DNA of 64,000 nt from Hyphomicrobiales bacterium (GCA_900468285.1 UBTF01000008.1:124001-188000), one strand, 5' to 3'. Shown: positions 46,237-55,110, counted from the stretch's first letter. The notes: generated by a model not told the origin, from the letters alone. Made by a program: numbers and translations.

Positions 46237-47444
46237 CGAGGTCCGTGCTTTCTCCCGAAAACGAAGCGGGCGCTGCCGCTATCATCCGCGACTACGCGGA
46301 GGCTGGCCGCTCGCTTGAAATCATCGGTGGCAATACACGTTCCGGCTTCGGCAACCGTGTGGAGGCAGACGCCACCCTGTCCTCGCGCGGTATCAGTGGC
46401 ATTGTCGCCTATAACCCAGCCGAAATGGTAATGACGGCGAAAGCTGGAACACCAGTGGCGGAGGTGGAAGCAGCACTTTCCGCTGCGCGGCAGATGATGG
46501 CATTCGAGCCGATGGACCACCGTGCATTGATGGGCACGAAGGGAGAGCCGACAATCGGCGGTGTTTTCGCCGCCAATGTTTCCGGGCCGCGCCGCTATGT
46601 GGCGGGTGCTGCGCGCGACAGCCTGCTCGGAATCCGTTTCGTCAATGGCAAGGGCGAGATCATCAAGGCGGGCGGCCGTGTGATGAAGAACGTCACCGGA
46701 CTTGATCTGGTAAAGCTTCTGGCCGGTTCTTTCGGAACGCTTGGTTTTTTGACGGAGGTCACCTTCCGCGTGCTGCCAACACCGCCTGCGCAAACCACGC
46801 TGCTCATTTCCGGGCTGGAGGACGACGCGGCAACCAATGTGATGGCCGCTGCCATGGCAACCAGTACCGAGGTTTCCGGTGCCGCGCATCTTCCGGAAAG
46901 CGTCCGGTCCCGTTTCCTGAATGGTTCTCTGCCCGATGGTGCGGCAACCGTTCTAAGGCTGGAAGGGCTTCCGGCCTCCGTTGATGCGCGGGCGCAAAAG
47001 CTGCAGACCATTCTGTCGGCGCTTGGCCCCTCTCGCTTTCTTGACGCCGATGAAAGCAGGGTGCTGTGGCGCGATATTCGCGATGTAGCGCCCTATGCGG
47101 CAAATCAGGCAAAGCCCCTATGGCGCGTTTCGGTCGCACCCTCCCAAGGCCACAGACTGGTGGCTGCGCTGCGGCTGGAAGCGGGCATTGATGCCTTCTA
47201 CGACTGGCAGGGCGGGCTGGTGTGGATGCAGATGGAGTTCGATCCCGAAGCCAATTTGCTTAGTCGCCACATCCGGGCGCTTGGTGGCGGCCATTCCACT
47301 TTGCTGCGGGCATTGCCCGCTTCCCGCCACGGCATATCGGCTTTCGAGCCACTCGTGATTGCCGAAGATGAGCTTTCCAGACGCATTAAAGCGAAGCTTG
47401 ATCCGGCCGGAATCTTCAATCCCGGCAAGATGGGACCTCGCTGA
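46233..47444 (+). CDS. glcE: glycolate oxidase subunit GlcE
   Basis: 403 residues, ATGA overlap with glcD. A second, shorter FAD-binding subunit: GGNTRSGFG, MTAKAGTPVAEVEAAL, GEPTIGGVFAANVSGPRRY and the C-terminal KLDPAGIFNPGKMG. Required with GlcD and GlcF for glycolate oxidase activity. Confidence 0.92.
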   Translation: MTRSVLSPENEAGAAAIIRDYAEAGRSLEIIGGNTRSGFGNRVEADATLSSRGISGIVAYNPAEMVMTAKAGTPVAEVEAALSAARQMMAFEPMDHRALMGTKGEPTIGGVFAANVSGPRRYVAGAARDSLLGIRFVNGKGEIIKAGGRVMKNVTGLDLVKLLAGSFGTLGFLTEVTFRVLPTPPAQTTLLISGLEDDAATNVMAAAMATSTEVSGAAHLPESVRSRFLNGSLPDGAATVLRLEGLPASVDARAQKLQTILSALGPSRFLDADESRVLWRDIRDVAPYAANQAKPLWRVSVAPSQGHRLVAALRLEAGIDAFYDWQGGLVWMQMEFDPEANLLSRHIRALGGGHSTLLRALPASRHGISAFEPLVIAEDELSRRIKAKLDPAGIFNPGKMGPR

Positions 47445-47480
47445 TATGCTTCATCTCCATTCCTCGAGAGGTCTTCGCTG

Positions 47481-48803
47481 ATGCAAACCTCGTTTACGCC
47501 ACAGCAGCTGAGCAATCCTGACGTCGCCGAATCCGAAAAGATCCTGCGCAAATGCGTGCATTGCGGTTTCTGTACAGCGACCTGTCCCACCTATGTGACG
47601 CTGGGCAATGAGCTCGATAGTCCGCGAGGACGCATCTATCTCATCAAGGACATGCTGGAAAACGACCGGGCGGCGGACCGGCAGGTGGTCACGCATATCG
47701 ATCGCTGTCTGTCCTGCCTTGCCTGCACAACTACCTGTCCCTCAGGCGTGGACTACATGCATCTTGTCGATCATGCGCGTATCCACATTGAAAACACATA
47801 TAAGCGGCCCTTGATGGATCGGCTGATCCGCCAGTTGCTGGCCTCCGTGCTGCCGTATCCGACGCGATTTCGCAAGGCGCTCTGGCTCGCCCGGCTCGGC
47901 CAGCCGCTGGCACCGTTTTTGCGCCGGACAAAGGCGCTGAAGCCGCTTGCTTCCATGCTGGATCTTTCGCCGAAAACCGTACCCTCCGCTTCGGCCTTTA
48001 CACACCAAGGCTCTCATTTGCCACAGGGCGAGAAACGCGGACGTGTTGCCATTCTTACCGGTTGCGCCCAGCCCGTTCTCGATCCGGCCATCAACGATGC
48101 CACCATCCGGCTTCTGACGCGGCTCGGCGTCGAGGTCGTGTTGCCAAAAGGCGAAGGCTGTTGTGGGGCTCTGGTTCACCACATGGGCAGGGAGGAGCAG
48201 GCGCTGGCTTTCGCGCGGCGCAATGTCGACGTCTGGATGGACGAAATCGAAAATGGCGGTCTCGATGCCATCATCATAACCGCGTCGGGCTGCGGAACCA
48301 CGATCAAGGATTATGGCCATATGCTGCGGCTGGATGCGGCCTATGCCGAAAAAGCGCAGAAGATATCGGCACTCGCAAAGGATATTACCGAATATCTTTC
48401 CGATCTCGATCTGCCTGCGCTGGAACGAAATGGTCTGACGGTGGCCTATCATTCAGCCTGTTCCATGCAGCATGGCCAGAAGATCGTGATGGCACCGAAG
48501 CTTTTGTTGAAGGCAGCGGGCTTTGCCGTGCGCGACCCGGCGGAAGGGCATCTGTGCTGCGGCTCTGCCGGCACCTATAATATTCTCCAGCCGGAGATTT
48601 CGGCACAGCTCAAGGCTCGAAAGGTCAAGAATATCGAGGCGACCAGGGCCGATATCATCGCCACCGGCAACATAGGATGCATCACCCAGATTGCGAGCGC
48701 TGCGTCCATGCCCATCCTGCACACCGTGCAATTGCTGGATTGGGCCTATGGTGGCGCGGAGCCGGACGCCATTGGCAGACTCAATAAAAAACGGGCGGTT
48801 TGA
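47481..48803 (+). CDS. glcF: glycolate oxidase iron-sulfur subunit GlcF
   Basis: 440 residues. Two 4Fe-4S clusters (CVHCGFCTATCP and CLSCLACTTTCP) and two CCG domains (GCAQPVL..., GEGCCGALVHHMG, SGCGTTIKDYG; SACSMQHG..., LCCGSAGTYN). It passes electrons from GlcDE to the membrane chain. The stop codon lies in the loop of the terminator hairpin. Confidence 0.93.
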   Translation: MQTSFTPQQLSNPDVAESEKILRKCVHCGFCTATCPTYVTLGNELDSPRGRIYLIKDMLENDRAADRQVVTHIDRCLSCLACTTTCPSGVDYMHLVDHARIHIENTYKRPLMDRLIRQLLASVLPYPTRFRKALWLARLGQPLAPFLRRTKALKPLASMLDLSPKTVPSASAFTHQGSHLPQGEKRGRVAILTGCAQPVLDPAINDATIRLLTRLGVEVVLPKGEGCCGALVHHMGREEQALAFARRNVDVWMDEIENGGLDAIIITASGCGTTIKDYGHMLRLDAAYAEKAQKISALAKDITEYLSDLDLPALERNGLTVAYHSACSMQHGQKIVMAPKLLLKAAGFAVRDPAEGHLCCGSAGTYNILQPEISAQLKARKVKNIEATRADIIATGNIGCITQIASAASMPILHTVQLLDWAYGGAEPDAIGRLNKKRAV

Positions 48804-48816
48804 CCCGCCCGTTTTC
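48788..48816 (+). terminator. rho-independent terminator of glcDEF
   Basis: AAACGGGCGG (48789-48798) pairs with CCGCCCGTTT (48805-48814) and runs on into TTTTC; the glcF stop codon is in the loop. The A run on the left could let it work in both directions. Confidence 0.8.
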
Positions 48817-48874
48817 TAAAATCCGGTATGCAGCTTTGACAGCGCTTCCGGCCTTGACGTCCCCCGCCAAGTTT

Positions 48875-48967
48875 ATGCGTTACTTCTAACGCATTCCCTC
48901 GCGCCGACAAGTCCGTTTCGAGGGCATGGCAACGGATGGCAGGCAGGAATCACCCAACCGTTGCCAT
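48875..48967 (-). repeat. two perfect hairpins after the L,D-transpeptidase gene
   Basis: ATGGCAACGG (48926-48935) / CCGTTGCCAT (48958-48967) touches the stop codon of the transpeptidase gene, and ATGCGTTA-CTTC-TAACGCAT (48875-48894) follows further along its transcript. Neither has a T run, so they may stabilise the mRNA 3' end or help rho-dependent termination. Confidence 0.4.
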
Positions 48968-49689
48968 CAGATCACAATCACCTTGGTGCCGACATTGACC
49001 CTTTCATAGAGGTCGGTCACGTCTTCATTGCGCATTCTGATGCAGCCTGAGGAATTGTTGCTGCCGATTGTCCAGGGCTGGTTCGTGCCGTGGATGCGAT
49101 AAAGCGTCGAGCCGAGATACATGGCGCGTGCACCCATCGGGTTCTGCGGGCCGCCTTCCATGAAGGCTGGCAGGTAGTGTCCCTTGGCGGCCTCGCGGGT
49201 GATCATTTCCTGGGGTGGCGTCCAGCTTGGCCATTCATTCTTGCGGGTAATCTTGTGCGTGCCGGCCCATTCGAAACCCGGTTTGCCGACGCCGACGCCA
49301 TAGCGCCGTGCCTTGCCATCCGCCATGACGAGATAGAGGAAACGGTTTGGCGTATCGATGACGATTGTGCCGGGCGCTTCCTTGCCTTGATACTGCACCA
49401 TCTGCGGCAGGAACTGGGGAGCGATCCGCATATTCGGCGTATTCGGTCTGGCCGCTACGGCTTGCGCGCGCGGCTGAACCGTCTGCCGCTGGAAAAGGGA
49501 AGGGCGAACGGGGCGCTGAGGATAAACCACGGGACGAACCTGCCTGCCGCCAAGCTGCATGACCCATGGGGCCGTCAGATCCGGGCTGACGACGACCGGC
49601 GGGCGTTCACGATAGCGATCATTGGCGGCGGCTGGCATGGAGAAGGCGCAGACAACGCTGAGCGCCAGAAAGACGGATTTCATCGACAT
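48967..49689 (-). CDS. L,D-transpeptidase (YkuD/ErfK family), exported
   Basis: 240 residues (Met at 49689; 49683 equally possible). Signal peptide MSMKSVFLALSVVCAFSMPA then AA|ND, a Pro/Arg/Gln-rich linker, and a YkuD domain (about 105-240) with the catalytic HGTN...SSGCIRMRN motif. Such enzymes make 3-3 peptidoglycan cross-links or attach outer-membrane proteins; they are numerous in polar-growing Rhizobiales. Confidence 0.9.
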   Translation of the reverse strand: MSMKSVFLALSVVCAFSMPAAANDRYRERPPVVVSPDLTAPWVMQLGGRQVRPVVYPQRPVRPSLFQRQTVQPRAQAVAARPNTPNMRIAPQFLPQMVQYQGKEAPGTIVIDTPNRFLYLVMADGKARRYGVGVGKPGFEWAGTHKITRKNEWPSWTPPQEMITREAAKGHYLPAFMEGGPQNPMGARAMYLGSTLYRIHGTNQPWTIGSNNSSGCIRMRNEDVTDLYERVNVGTKVIVI

Positions 49690-49877
49690 CGGGTGGACTC
49701 TCTACATGGCACCGGAAAATAATCGTCACGTTCGCACCTCAAAAACAGCGAATGGTAAATGCGCGATCATGAAAAGCCGCTATTTTGCTTAAACCTTTTA
49801 ATAGGGTTAGCAGGCGGTTTTGAAACAGGGTGAATCAATGGTAATCACCAGCCAACAGGGAAAAAGGCAATGGCTCC

Positions 49878-50507
49878 ATGAGTGAAACCGGACTTTTTAC
49901 GGGCGCAGATGGCATCACCCGCTGCTCTTGGCAGCAGGAACTGCCGGATTATGCTCACTACCACGACGAGGAGTGGGGGCGTCCGGTCAAGGACGATATC
50001 AGGCTTTTTGAAAAGATCTGTCTGGAAGGGTTTCAGTCCGGTCTGTCCTGGTTGACTGTTCTTCGAAAGCGTGAGGCGTTTCGAGCAGCCTTTTGCGGTT
50101 TCGATTTCGACAGGGTGGCATTGTTCGACGAAGCGGATATCGAGCGCTGCGTGACGGACAAGGGTATCATCCGGCACCGGGGCAAGATTGTTTCCACCGT
50201 CAACAATGCCCGACGTGCCATTGAGATGCGCGACGAATTTGGTTCGCTCGCCCGCTATTTCTGGAGTTTCGAGCCCAAACCGGCCGAGCGTCCGGCCGTT
50301 TTCGACTATGCAACCCTTCGCGCCAACCCGATAACACCTGCATCTGCCCGCCTTTCAAAAGATCTGAAAAAGCGCGGCTGGAGTTTTGTCGGCCCCACCA
50401 CCATCTATGCTTTCATGCAGGCCATGGGCATGGTCAATGATCACATCGAAGGATGCCATTGCCGCTCTCGCATCGAACTGCAAAGGCTGGAGTTTTCGCG
50501 CCCGTGA
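49878..50507 (+). CDS. tag: DNA-3-methyladenine glycosylase I
   Basis: 209 residues. Tag-family markers: ITRCSWQQ at the N-terminus, YHDEEWGRPVKDDIRLFEKI, GFQSGLSWLTVLRKREAFR, and the C-terminal HIEGCHCR. The zinc ligands (Cys, two His, Cys) are present. It removes 3-methyladenine from alkylated DNA. The next gene starts inside its stop (GTGA). Confidence 0.93.
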   Translation: MSETGLFTGADGITRCSWQQELPDYAHYHDEEWGRPVKDDIRLFEKICLEGFQSGLSWLTVLRKREAFRAAFCGFDFDRVALFDEADIERCVTDKGIIRHRGKIVSTVNNARRAIEMRDEFGSLARYFWSFEPKPAERPAVFDYATLRANPITPASARLSKDLKKRGWSFVGPTTIYAFMQAMGMVNDHIEGCHCRSRIELQRLEFSRP

Positions 50508-50947
50508 CCCGATTTTCACACATAGCTCTGGCCCTGCTTCTTGGCATTTCCTGCGCCACACCGGTTCAGGCGGAAAGCCGCAATGTGGATGGCATCTGGC
50601 TGGACGATGGCGAGACATTGAAACCCGCAACGCTGCCGCCTGGCGGACCGCTGGTCTTGAACGGCTGGACGCGGCAAGGGCGCGGTGATGTCTACCGGCT
50701 CAAGGTCAAGGCCGGGGAAACGTTGAAGATAACGCTGGCCAGCCGCAGCGAATTCGTTGTCATGGCCATCTTCGATTTCGCCAAGCCGGATGACGACGCA
50801 ATCTTCTTCAGCGATGCGGGAAAGAACGAGGCAGTTTTGACGCCCAGCGCAGATACCGAATGGCTGATCCGCCCCATCCTCGTTCTCAGCGCATCGCGGC
50901 GGGGTCTTGGTGCCAATTACACGATAACGGTAGAGAGGCAGCCATAA
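50504..50947 (+). CDS. small exported protein of unknown function
   Basis: 147 residues if started at the GTG at 50504, which overlaps the tag stop by four bases (GTGA) and gives a clean signal peptide (MTRFSHIALALLLGISCATP then VQA|ES). An in-frame ATG at 50453 inside tag would hide the signal. The mature part is beta-rich (GDVYRLKVKAGETLKITLAS, GANYTITVERQ), a pattern like pre-peptidase C-terminal (PPC) jelly rolls. No family recognised with confidence. Confidence 0.7.
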   Translation: MTRFSHIALALLLGISCATPVQAESRNVDGIWLDDGETLKPATLPPGGPLVLNGWTRQGRGDVYRLKVKAGETLKITLASRSEFVVMAIFDFAKPDDDAIFFSDAGKNEAVLTPSADTEWLIRPILVLSASRRGLGANYTITVERQP

Positions 50948-50968
50948 GCTGCCCCTCCGTCTTCGGTC

Positions 50969-51343
50969 TCAATGTCCGCGAGACTTTAGCCATTCCTTCA
51001 TCATGGCGATTTCTGCTTCCTGCGCCTTAATGACCTCCTGCGCGAGCTTGCGGATTTCAGGGTCCTTGCCATATTGCAGCTGGACCTTGGCCATATCGAT
51101 CGCGCCTTGGTGATGCGGGATCATTCCGCGCACGAAATCGACATCGGCGTCACCCGTGTAATCCACCGACATATCCTCATGCATCTTCTTGGCGACCTCC
51201 GTGAATGCCACGGTTGAAGCACTGCCGGATGTCGTTTTCTTTGACATGTCGTGGCCCGCATGGCCGCCGCCTTCCTGCGCGGAGACGGGCAGGGAGAAAG
51301 CAGCAACAAGCGCTGCGGCAAGTGAGACGGTTTTCATGGACAT
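50969..51343 (-). CDS. DUF305 exported protein
   Basis: 124 residues. Signal peptide ([18 protein letters not shown]), a His/Gly-rich stretch ([12 protein letters not shown]), then the DUF305 four-helix domain with [20 protein letters not shown] and [16 protein letters not shown]305 proteins often sit beside copper or metal-resistance genes. The Cys/His-rich gene 52 bases upstream on the same strand supports a metal-related role. Confidence 0.87.
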   Translation of the reverse strand: MSMKTVSLAAALVAAFSLPVSAQEGGGHAGHDMSKKTTSGSASTVAFTEVAKKMHEDMSVDYTGDADVDFVRGMIPHHQGAIDMAKVQLQYGKDPEIRKLAQEVIKAQEAEIAMMKEWLKSRGH

Positions 51344-51395
51344 GGATTATCCTTCCTGTGTCTGACGGAATTTTGCGTTTTTATTTGAATGTAGG

Positions 51396-51755
51396 TCAGG
51401 CGCGGGGAGGGGGTAACGGCGGCGCCGGGATGTTGCCGATGAAGGCCTGCTGCGGATTGCCCTGCGGATGGACCTGCGTCAACCGTGCCTTTTGGGCAAA
51501 ACGGAACTGCGGAATAACGACGACGCAGGCGGCACAAAAAGGCGCATGGCTCATGCTGCCCCGATGCGGGCAGGGATCGCCGATTCCAGCGTGGTGGGGC
51601 GCAGGTTTCGAAGCGGCGTGGTCTGCGTGCTGTGCGAGAGACATCTGGCTGTTGGCGTCGCTCGTTGGGATTGAAAGCCCAAACGCCGCCTGCGCGGGCA
51701 TCGCCCCATAGAGCAGGCAGGCCAGAAACATCAGCATATGAATGACAGGACGCAT
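51396..51755 (-). CDS. exported Cys/His-rich small protein (DUF2946-like)
   Basis: 119 residues from the ATG at 51755 (the open frame extends upstream without a good start). Signal peptide MRPVIHMLMFLACLLYGAMP then AQA|AF. The mature part has HADHAASKPAPHHAG, CPHRGSMSHAPFCAAC and a Pro-rich C-terminus, the look of DUF2946-type periplasmic proteins of unknown function associated with copper. Probably co-transcribed with the DUF305 gene downstream. Confidence 0.65.
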   Translation of the reverse strand: MRPVIHMLMFLACLLYGAMPAQAAFGLSIPTSDANSQMSLAQHADHAASKPAPHHAGIGDPCPHRGSMSHAPFCAACVVVIPQFRFAQKARLTQVHPQGNPQQAFIGNIPAPPLPPPRA

Positions 51756-51796
51756 GGCACAGATGTAGCGACGGAAAAACGTCAGCACAATGGCTG

Positions 51797-52561
51797 TCAG
51801 GCCAACTCGCTGGCGACCACCGAATGGATGATCTGATAATCCCGACTTTCTTCGCCAAAGGGCACCACCGGCCACATCCACTGCCGCGATATCTTCGGTA
51901 TCTGCACGCCGTGCGTCAGGTCGTGGATCTCTTGCACCGCTCCATCCTTGCCAATCACTTCAAAGCCGGTGTCGGTGATGAGGCAAACTTTCGATGGCAA
52001 GCCGCAGAGCCCGTCCACATGCGCGCGGATAAGCCGTGGCAGCGTATCGTCAGGCATGACATTTCCAGGCTCTTTCTCCAGGCGGTGCTGCACACCGGTG
52101 CCGATCTGCGACAGGAGATTGGCGGAAATGACGAGATCGAGATAGGGCACCTGCCGCAGAAAACTTAATGGCTCCGGCGTTTGCCCTGCCTTCAGTGCCT
52201 CGTAACCGGACAGATCCCTGCTGCTGAGAACGACGTTGTTTCCGGGCTTTGCCCAAAGCTTTGCACGCAGACTTGCCAGATGCACCAGATCGACCAGCAC
52301 AACCGTATCGAAAGCGGAGGCCAGTGCCCCTAACGGCACATCGCGCACGAGGCCGGAACCGAGAACGACAGCGGTGCGGCGCTGCTTCATTCTGGACGCG
52401 GTCGCTAGAATAAACTTTCTGCTGTTTTCCTCATGCTCAGCCCACATCTTTCGGCAGCGGTTCGCCCGCGCCCAGAGGTTGACGGAATAGCGGATATGAG
52501 GCCGGAATTCCGGCGGCGTCTTGCCGTAGGTGGCAGCGTAATTGATGGCTTCGAGGATCAT
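51797..52561 (-). CDS. uncharacterised protein with methyltransferase-like Rossmann motifs
   Basis: 254 residues, no named family recognised. After a helical N-terminus (1-60, rich in Arg/Trp), AVVLGSGLVRDVPLGAL resembles SAM motif I, FDTVVLVDL motif II and LDLVISANLLSQIG the motif IV region of class I methyltransferases; the glycine pattern is degenerate. C-terminal part has WMWPVVPFGEES. The gene begins 3 bases after the stop of the RelE-type toxin, so it can be read from the toxin-antitoxin promoter. Whether it belongs functionally to the module is open. Confidence 0.6.
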   Translation of the reverse strand: MILEAINYAATYGKTPPEFRPHIRYSVNLWARANRCRKMWAEHEENSRKFILATASRMKQRRTAVVLGSGLVRDVPLGALASAFDTVVLVDLVHLASLRAKLWAKPGNNVVLSSRDLSGYEALKAGQTPEPLSFLRQVPYLDLVISANLLSQIGTGVQHRLEKEPGNVMPDDTLPRLIRAHVDGLCGLPSKVCLITDTGFEVIGKDGAVQEIHDLTHGVQIPKISRQWMWPVVPFGEESRDYQIIHSVVASELA

Positions 52562-52564
52562 GGT

Positions 52565-52834
52565 TCAGCGATAGACTTCCCGGCGGTGGCCGATTTCGAT
52601 GACGAGAACGACCAGCCTGTTGTCCTGGATGTCGCATAGGATGCGATAATCGCCCACGCGGTAGCGCCAATAGTTGCCGAGCTCAGAGCCTTGCAGTGCT
52701 TCGCCGATTGTGCGTGGATTGTCCAGTTGCACCAATCTCTCGTGAAGGAAGGAGCGGATGCGGTTGCGTGTTTGCGGATCAAGTTTCTTGATCTGTTTTT
52801 GGACAAGGATATCGTACTCAATTGTCCAGTTCAC
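52565..52834 (-). CDS. RelE/ParE-family toxin
   Basis: 89 residues, size and pattern of RelE/ParE toxins: EYDILVQKQIKKLDPQTRNR, LGNYWRYRVGDYRILCDIQD and a basic C-terminus (IGHRREVYR). The YRVGDYRILC segment is the conserved RelE core. As an mRNA interferase it would stop translation when free. It overlaps the antitoxin gene by 17 bases, the standard toxin-antitoxin layout. Confidence 0.88.
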   Translation of the reverse strand: MNWTIEYDILVQKQIKKLDPQTRNRIRSFLHERLVQLDNPRTIGEALQGSELGNYWRYRVGDYRILCDIQDNRLVVLVIEIGHRREVYR

Positions 52835-53045
52835 GCCAGAACTCCTCGGCGCTTACAATCTTCGACTCACCGCGCTGAATGCGCCGGGTTGCCTCTTCCG
52901 CCAGATACAAATCCTCCATATCCTCGATATGCTTTTCGATGGCCTCCCGGATATAATAGGCCGACGTGCGGCCGGTGCGCTCGGATAGAGCCTTGAGGCG
53001 CTCATAGGTTTCGTCGGGCAGTCGGATGGCGGTTTGTTTGCTCAT
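52818..53045 (-). CDS. ribbon-helix-helix antitoxin (RelB/DUF6290-like)
   Basis: 75 residues from the ATG at 53045 (Shine-Dalgarno GGAGAAGAG upstream). N-terminal RHH: QTAIRLPDETYERLKALSER then TGRTSAYYIREAIEKHIEDM; the acidic C-terminus (RGESKIVSAEEFWRELDN) would wrap the toxin. It should neutralise the downstream RelE and repress the operon by binding the dyad at 53068-53087. Confidence 0.88.
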   Translation of the reverse strand: MSKQTAIRLPDETYERLKALSERTGRTSAYYIREAIEKHIEDMEDLYLAEEATRRIQRGESKIVSAEEFWRELDN

Positions 53046-53067
53046 GGTCTCTTCTCCCGGCGTCAGA

Positions 53068-53087
53068 GTGGGATGCGTGTATCCCAC
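53068..53087. promoter_or_regulatory. dyad GTGGGAT-N6-ATCCCAC, probable antitoxin operator
   Basis: Perfect 7-bp inverted repeat 23 bases upstream of the antitoxin ATG. Position and symmetry are what is expected of the autoregulatory site of an RHH antitoxin. Confidence 0.6.
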
Positions 53088-53200
53088 CTAGCATGAATTC
53101 CGTCCGTGCGCCAGTAAATCTGCATAGCTGCGGCCTTGCCGCATAGGGCTTCGTCCTCTATGACACCGGCTTGATTTCAAGAGATAATTGGACCGGCATC

Positions 53201-54721
53201 ATGAGCGAAAAAGCAAAAAAGCCTCAGAAACTGAAAGCCCGCCTGCCGCGCGGCTTCGTGGATCGTTCGGCTGCCGATATCCATGCCACCAATGAGATGA
53301 TCGAGAAAATCCGTGGCGTCTACGAACTCTATGGCTTCGATCCCATCGAAACACCGCTGTTTGAATATACCGATGCGCTCGGCAAGTTCCTGCCCGATAG
53401 CGACCGCCCCAATGAAGGCGTGTTTTCGCTGACCGATGATGACGACCAGTGGATGAGCCTGCGCTACGATCTGACCGCGCCGCTCGCCCGCCATGTCGCG
53501 GAGAATTTCAACGAAATACAGCTGCCCTTCCGCACCTATCGTGCAGGATATGTCTTCCGCAACGAAAAGCCAGGACCCGGCCGCTTCCGCCAGTTCATGC
53601 AGTTCGATGCCGATACTGTCGGCGCACCGGGCGTGCAGGCCGATGCGGAAATGTGCATGATGATGGCCGATACGCTGGAAGCGCTCGGCATCAAGCGAGG
53701 CGATTACGTGATCCGGGTCAACAACCGCAAGGTTCTGGATGGCGTGATGGAAGCCATCGGCCTTGGCGGTGAGGAAAATGCCGGGCGTCGCCTCAACGTG
53801 CTGCGCGCCATCGACAAGCTCGACAAGTTTGGTCCAGAAGGCGTGAAGCTGCTGCTGGGCCCCGGTCGTAAGGATGAATCCGGCGATTTCACCAAGGGCG
53901 CGGGTTTGGGTGACGAGCAGATCGAGAAGGTCTTGTTCTTCGTGGGGATCAAGGATTACGCGCAAAGCGCCGATGAACTTGCCAAGCTCATTGCCGGAAC
54001 ATCAAAGGGTTCAGAGGGCGTCGAAGAGCTGAACACGATCGGCGCGCTGGTCTCCGGCGCTGGCTATGGTCCTGACCGCATTAAGATCGACCCCTCCGTC
54101 GTTCGTGGCCTCGAATACTACACCGGCCCGGTCTATGAGGCCGAACTCACCTTCGACGTCACCAATGAAAAGGGCGAAAAGGTCGTCTTCGGTTCTGTCG
54201 GCGGCGGTGGTCGTTATGATGGTCTGGTGTCGCGTTTCATGGGGCAGCCGGTTCCGGCAACTGGCTTCTCCATCGGCGTTTCGCGCCTGATGACGGCGCT
54301 GAAGAACCTTGGCAAGCTGGGGCAGGTCAAGCCGCTTGCGCCTGTGCTCATTACCGTCATGGATGGCGACGTGGAAAGCATGGGGCGCTACCAGCGCTTC
54401 ACGCAGGCGCTGCGTGCGGAAGGCATTCGCGCCGAAATGTATCAGGGCAACTGGAAGAAATTCGGCAATCAGCTGAAATATGCCGACCGCATGGGTGCGC
54501 CCATCGCCATCATTCAGGGCGGTGACGAGCGCGCCGAGGGCGTCGTGCAGATCAAGGACCTGATCGAAGGCAAGCGCCTGTCGGGCGAGATCGAGGACAA
54601 CGCCGCATGGCGCGAGGCGCGTGTGGCGCAGGAAACGGTGCCAGAGCCGGAGCTGGTTTCCAAGGTGAAAGAAATCCTGGCAGCACAGGCCGAGGATCGC
54701 CGCCGGGCAAACGAAGGATGA
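53201..54721 (+). CDS. hisS: histidyl-tRNA synthetase, alphaproteobacterial type
   Basis: 506 residues from the ATG at 53201. Class II aminoacyl-tRNA synthetase: motif 2 [20 protein letters not shown] then [11 protein letters not shown], the HisA motif [14 protein letters not shown], and motif 3 [11 protein letters not shown]. The motif 2 loop ([19 protein letters not shown]) is unlike the usual bacterial FRHERPQ...GRYRQFHQ, fitting a HisRS adapted to tRNA-His without G-1, as carried in this window at 11043. First gene of hisS-VOC-hisZ-hisG. Confidence 0.94.
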   Translation: MSEKAKKPQKLKARLPRGFVDRSAADIHATNEMIEKIRGVYELYGFDPIETPLFEYTDALGKFLPDSDRPNEGVFSLTDDDDQWMSLRYDLTAPLARHVAENFNEIQLPFRTYRAGYVFRNEKPGPGRFRQFMQFDADTVGAPGVQADAEMCMMMADTLEALGIKRGDYVIRVNNRKVLDGVMEAIGLGGEENAGRRLNVLRAIDKLDKFGPEGVKLLLGPGRKDESGDFTKGAGLGDEQIEKVLFFVGIKDYAQSADELAKLIAGTSKGSEGVEELNTIGALVSGAGYGPDRIKIDPSVVRGLEYYTGPVYEAELTFDVTNEKGEKVVFGSVGGGGRYDGLVSRFMGQPVPATGFSIGVSRLMTALKNLGKLGQVKPLAPVLITVMDGDVESMGRYQRFTQALRAEGIRAEMYQGNWKKFGNQLKYADRMGAPIAIIQGGDERAEGVVQIKDLIEGKRLSGEIEDNAAWREARVAQETVPEPELVSKVKEILAAQAEDRRRANEG

Positions 54722-54725
54722 TGTG

Positions 54726-55094
54726 ATGGCGCTCCTGTCGCTGGATCATGTTCAGCTGGCAATGCCTGCGGGCCGGGAAGAGGATGCGCGTGCATTTTAT
54801 TGCGGTCTTCTGGGGCTGCACGAGCAGACAAAGCCCGCCAATCTCGCAAAACGAGGCGGTTGCTGGTTCGGGCGCGAAGCGCTGAAGGTTCATCTGGGCG
54901 TCGAGGGTGATTTTCAGCCCGCTCGAAAGGCGCATCCTGCCTTTATCGTCGATGATCTCGCTGATTTCAGAAAAACACTTGAAACGGCAGGCTGCCTTGT
55001 GGTTGAGGATGAGCCACTGGAAGGGTATGACCGCTTTTACGTCTATGACCCCTTCGGCAATCGCATCGAAATGATGCAGCCGCTCCAACCGTGA
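54726..55094 (+). CDS. VOC-family protein (glyoxalase/dioxygenase fold)
   Basis: 122 residues, ATG at 54726 behind AAGGATG, 4 bases after hisS. LSLDHVQLAMPAGREEDARA and FYCGLLGLHE, later YDRFYVYDPFGNRIEMMQP, match the vicinal-oxygen-chelate fold. Function unknown; it sits inside a histidine gene cluster and is very likely co-transcribed. Confidence 0.82.
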   Translation: MALLSLDHVQLAMPAGREEDARAFYCGLLGLHEQTKPANLAKRGGCWFGREALKVHLGVEGDFQPARKAHPAFIVDDLADFRKTLETAGCLVVEDEPLEGYDRFYVYDPFGNRIEMMQPLQP

Positions 55095-55110
55095 CGAAAA
55101 GTACCGCTTC

